From NCBI GenBank assembly GCA_003249585.1, contig QKIM01000438.1:1-7738 (forward strand): 7,738 bases of DNA. Reading direction: 5' to 3'. The stretch comes from Deltaproteobacteria bacterium. GTDB lineage: Bacteria > Myxococcota_A > Polyangia > HGW-17. A program made the translations under genes and the position numbers. This document shows, in pieces, positions 6,661-7,738 of the stretch. How positions within the stretch are numbered: position 1 is the first letter of the stretch; the number at the start of each line of letters is the position of its first letter. The notes under the pieces were generated by a model. That model was not told the DNA's origin, did no database searches, and was given only the letters and a program-made list of their open reading frames with translations.

Positions 6661-6704
6661 AGGTCCTGCCCCCATCCGGGCCACGGTCTTCCTGCTCCGA
6701 CCCA

Positions 6705-6743
6705 CTTTAGGGGCTCAGGCCTCGAGGCCTGATCCGAAGGGAG
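6705..6743 (+). promoter_or_regulatory. Candidate S6:S18 autoregulatory structure over the rpsF Shine-Dalgarno
   Basis: A perfect 18-base palindrome, TCAGGCC-TCGA-GGCCTGA (6715-6732), forms a strong hairpin. Directly 3' of it is TCCG (6733-6736), and CTTT (6705-6708) can pair with AAGG (6737-6740), closing an outer stem around an internal loop with CCG on its 3' side. Many bacteria carry an rpsF leader motif bound by the S6:S18 complex in which an unpaired CCG next to a stem is the conserved element; placement and shape here agree. The outer stem would cover part of the Shine-Dalgarno sequence AAGGGAG (6737-6743), giving an obvious way to block translation. The assignment rests on folding by eye. 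Confidence 0.5.
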
Positions 6744-6749
6744 AAACAC

Positions 6750-7256
6750 ATGACTTTATCCAGATCCTACCAGGATGAGATCGGAAGCGAGCGCGAATAC
6801 GAACTCATCGTCATCCTCAAACCCGACAGCACCAAGGAGAACATCCAGGTCCTCACCAAGCGTCTCCTCGAGATGGTCGACAAAAACTCTGGCAAGGTCC
6901 TCAACATCGAGAACTGGGGCCGCCGGAACCTGGCCTACGAGATCGCCAAGTCGAAAAAAGGCATCTACCTGTACTTCCGCCTCCTGGGCTACTATGAGCT
7001 CATTCCCGAGGTGGAGCGTCTCCTCCGGATGATCGAGAAGGTCGTCCGCTACCAGACCATCCTCGTCGACGAGAACGTGGACCCCACCGCCCGCCCCGAC
7101 CAGGTGGACGAGGCCATGCTCGACGCCATCTCCGAGATCCACACCGCGGTCTACAATGAAGAGACCGATGAGAACTCCGAGAAGAACAGCGATGATGACA
7201 ACGACTTCGAGGACGAAGAAGAAGCGGACTTCGAAGAGGACGAGGACAAGGAGTAA
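6750..7256 (+). CDS. rpsF: Ribosomal protein S6 with acidic C-terminal extension
   Basis: S6 binds 16S rRNA on the platform of the 30S subunit as a partner of S18. The core, about residues 16-108, is clear: REYELIVILKPD, the conserved NWGRRNLAYEI at 55-65, KGIYLYFRL at 70-78 and VRYQTILVDENV. At 168 residues it is longer than most S6 proteins (about 95-135). It has some 14 extra residues at the N-terminus and a tail from 136 in which 21 of 33 residues are Asp or Glu. The start is fixed by AAGGGAG six bases upstream of the ATG at 6750. rpsR follows after three bases and its Shine-Dalgarno lies inside the rpsF 3' end, so the two are translated together, as suits proteins made 1:1. A structured leader upstream probably mediates feedback control. 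Confidence 0.96.
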   Translation: MTLSRSYQDEIGSEREYELIVILKPDSTKENIQVLTKRLLEMVDKNSGKVLNIENWGRRNLAYEIAKSKKGIYLYFRLLGYYELIPEVERLLRMIEKVVRYQTILVDENVDPTARPDQVDEAMLDAISEIHTAVYNEETDENSEKNSDDDNDFEDEEEADFEEDEDKE

Positions 7257-7259
7257 GTC

Positions 7260-7493
7260 ATGAGAGATAGAAAACGTCGTTACGGCCGCAAAAAAGTCTG
7301 CATGTTCTGCGCTGACAAGAACATCGTTATCGATTACAAAAACCCCAGCATCCTCAAGGGATTTACCACCGACAGGGGCAAGATCGTTCCCAGCCGCATC
7401 AGCGGGAACTGTGCCAAGCACCAGCGCTCGCTCACTCTGGCCATCAAACGTGCCAGAATGGTCGCCCTCATGCCCTTCACGGTTATCGACTGA
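7260..7493 (+). CDS. rpsR: Ribosomal protein S18, zinc-binding form
   Basis: The product is 77 residues, a normal length for S18. A basic start ([11 protein letters not shown]) leads into [37 protein letters not shown] and [13 protein letters not shown], all family hallmarks. Cys14, Cys17, Cys51 and His54 form a complete zinc-binding set, so this is the C+ form; zinc-poor organisms often carry an additional copy lacking these residues. It pairs with S6 on the 30S platform. AAGGAG (7248-7253), overlapping the rpsF stop region, lies six bases before the start codon and supports coupling to rpsF. No ssb or priB gene is inserted between rpsF and rpsR. Confidence 0.97.
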   Translation: MRDRKRRYGRKKVCMFCADKNIVIDYKNPSILKGFTTDRGKIVPSRISGNCAKHQRSLTLAIKRARMVALMPFTVID

Positions 7494-7510
7494 GAGAAAG
7501 GAGCCTCCCC

Positions 7511-7738
7511 ATGGCATTCATGGAAATTATCCTCAGAGACGACGTGCAGCATCTCGGTAAATCCGGGGAAGTCGTCAAAGTGAAAGCCGGCTACGGCCGC
7601 AACTACCTGCTCCCCAAGGGACTCGCCATCCGCGCCACCAAGAAGAACAAGGCCCAGCTCGAGCACAACCGCAAGGTGATCTCCGTTCAGCGCGCCAAAA
7701 TCGTGAAGACCGCCGAGGATCTCAAGGTCAAACTTGAG
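7511..7738 (+). CDS. rplI: Ribosomal protein L9, 5' part (runs off the window)
   Basis: The first 76 codons are present and the frame is open to the window end; L9 is normally about 148 residues, so roughly half is missing. L9 binds 23S rRNA of the 50S subunit with its N-terminal domain, while a long helix holds the C-terminal domain away from the ribosome. The N-terminal signature is complete: [39 protein letters not shown], followed by a charged stretch that is the start of the connecting helix. The ATG at 7511 is chosen because AAGGAG (7498-7503) lies seven bases upstream; an ATG three codons later is spaced less well. It follows rpsR by 17 bases and completes the usual rpsF-rpsR-rplI order. 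Confidence 0.96.
   Translation, partial: MAFMEIILRDDVQHLGKSGEVVKVKAGYGRNYLLPKGLAIRATKKNKAQLEHNRKVISVQRAKIVKTAEDLKVKLE

Larger units (their letters stand above)
6588..6778 (+). other. Possible leader ORF with strong Shine-Dalgarno, overlapping rpsF
   Basis: AGGAGG (6588-6593) stands eight bases before an ATG at 6602, an ideal ribosome binding site. The frame from there is open for 58 codons and stops at 6776-6778, 29 bases inside rpsF in another frame. The peptide (MFFPLESRDLTRSSPG and onward) has no domain, signal or membrane segment that I recognise. Its translation would cross both leader hairpins. It would be transcribed only if the mRNA starts upstream of 6588. It may be chance; I report it because the binding site is so good. 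Confidence 0.2.

Overview
This is a mostly housekeeping chromosomal stretch from a high-GC bacterium. It holds a leuS-lysK aminoacyl-tRNA synthetase operon on the minus strand, divergent from an rpsF-rpsR-rplI ribosomal protein operon on the plus strand. The left third is accessory: an insertion-sequence remnant, one lipoprotein gene and two small genes of unknown function. The combination of an archaeal-type class I lysyl-tRNA synthetase, a Gram-negative style lipoprotein and an rpsF-rpsR pair with no priB or ssb between them would fit a deltaproteobacterial or Myxococcota-type organism. That is a low-confidence inference. TGA is used as an ordinary stop codon (the lipoprotein gene, lysK, leuS and rpsR all end in it).

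Layout. 1-356: the 3' end of an IS3-family element, visibly less GC-rich than its surroundings. Its transposase frame is broken by one in-frame TGA and its right terminal inverted repeat ends near 356. 367-1499: a good sigma-70 type promoter, just outside the element, and a lipoprotein gene of unknown function. 1500-1654: a convergent intergenic gap with inverted repeats but no canonical terminator. 1655-6446 (minus): leuS, lysK, a small basic protein gene and a small membrane protein gene. They are spaced +10, -4 and +4 bases, so they are almost certainly one transcript read right to left. The 3' half of the basic protein gene consists of REP-like palindromes and 18-bp tandem units. 6447-6749: the divergent control region, with candidate back-to-back promoters, two hairpins in the leuS leader and two in the rpsF leader. 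The second rpsF hairpin is a plausible S6:S18 autoregulatory site that would mask the Shine-Dalgarno sequence. 6750-7738: rpsF (S6 with a strongly acidic tail), rpsR (zinc-binding type S18) and the first 76 codons of rplI (L9), which runs off the window.

How the genes work together. LeuRS and class I LysRS charge tRNAs. S6 and S18 bind each other on the 30S platform, and L9 is a 50S stalk-like protein. The divergent arrangement places two growth-rate-dependent translation operons around one shared control region. I see no defence island, biosynthetic cluster or CRISPR array here. The points most worth a second look are the rpsF leader, with its structure and a possible leader ORF, and the repeat-invaded small gene after lysK.
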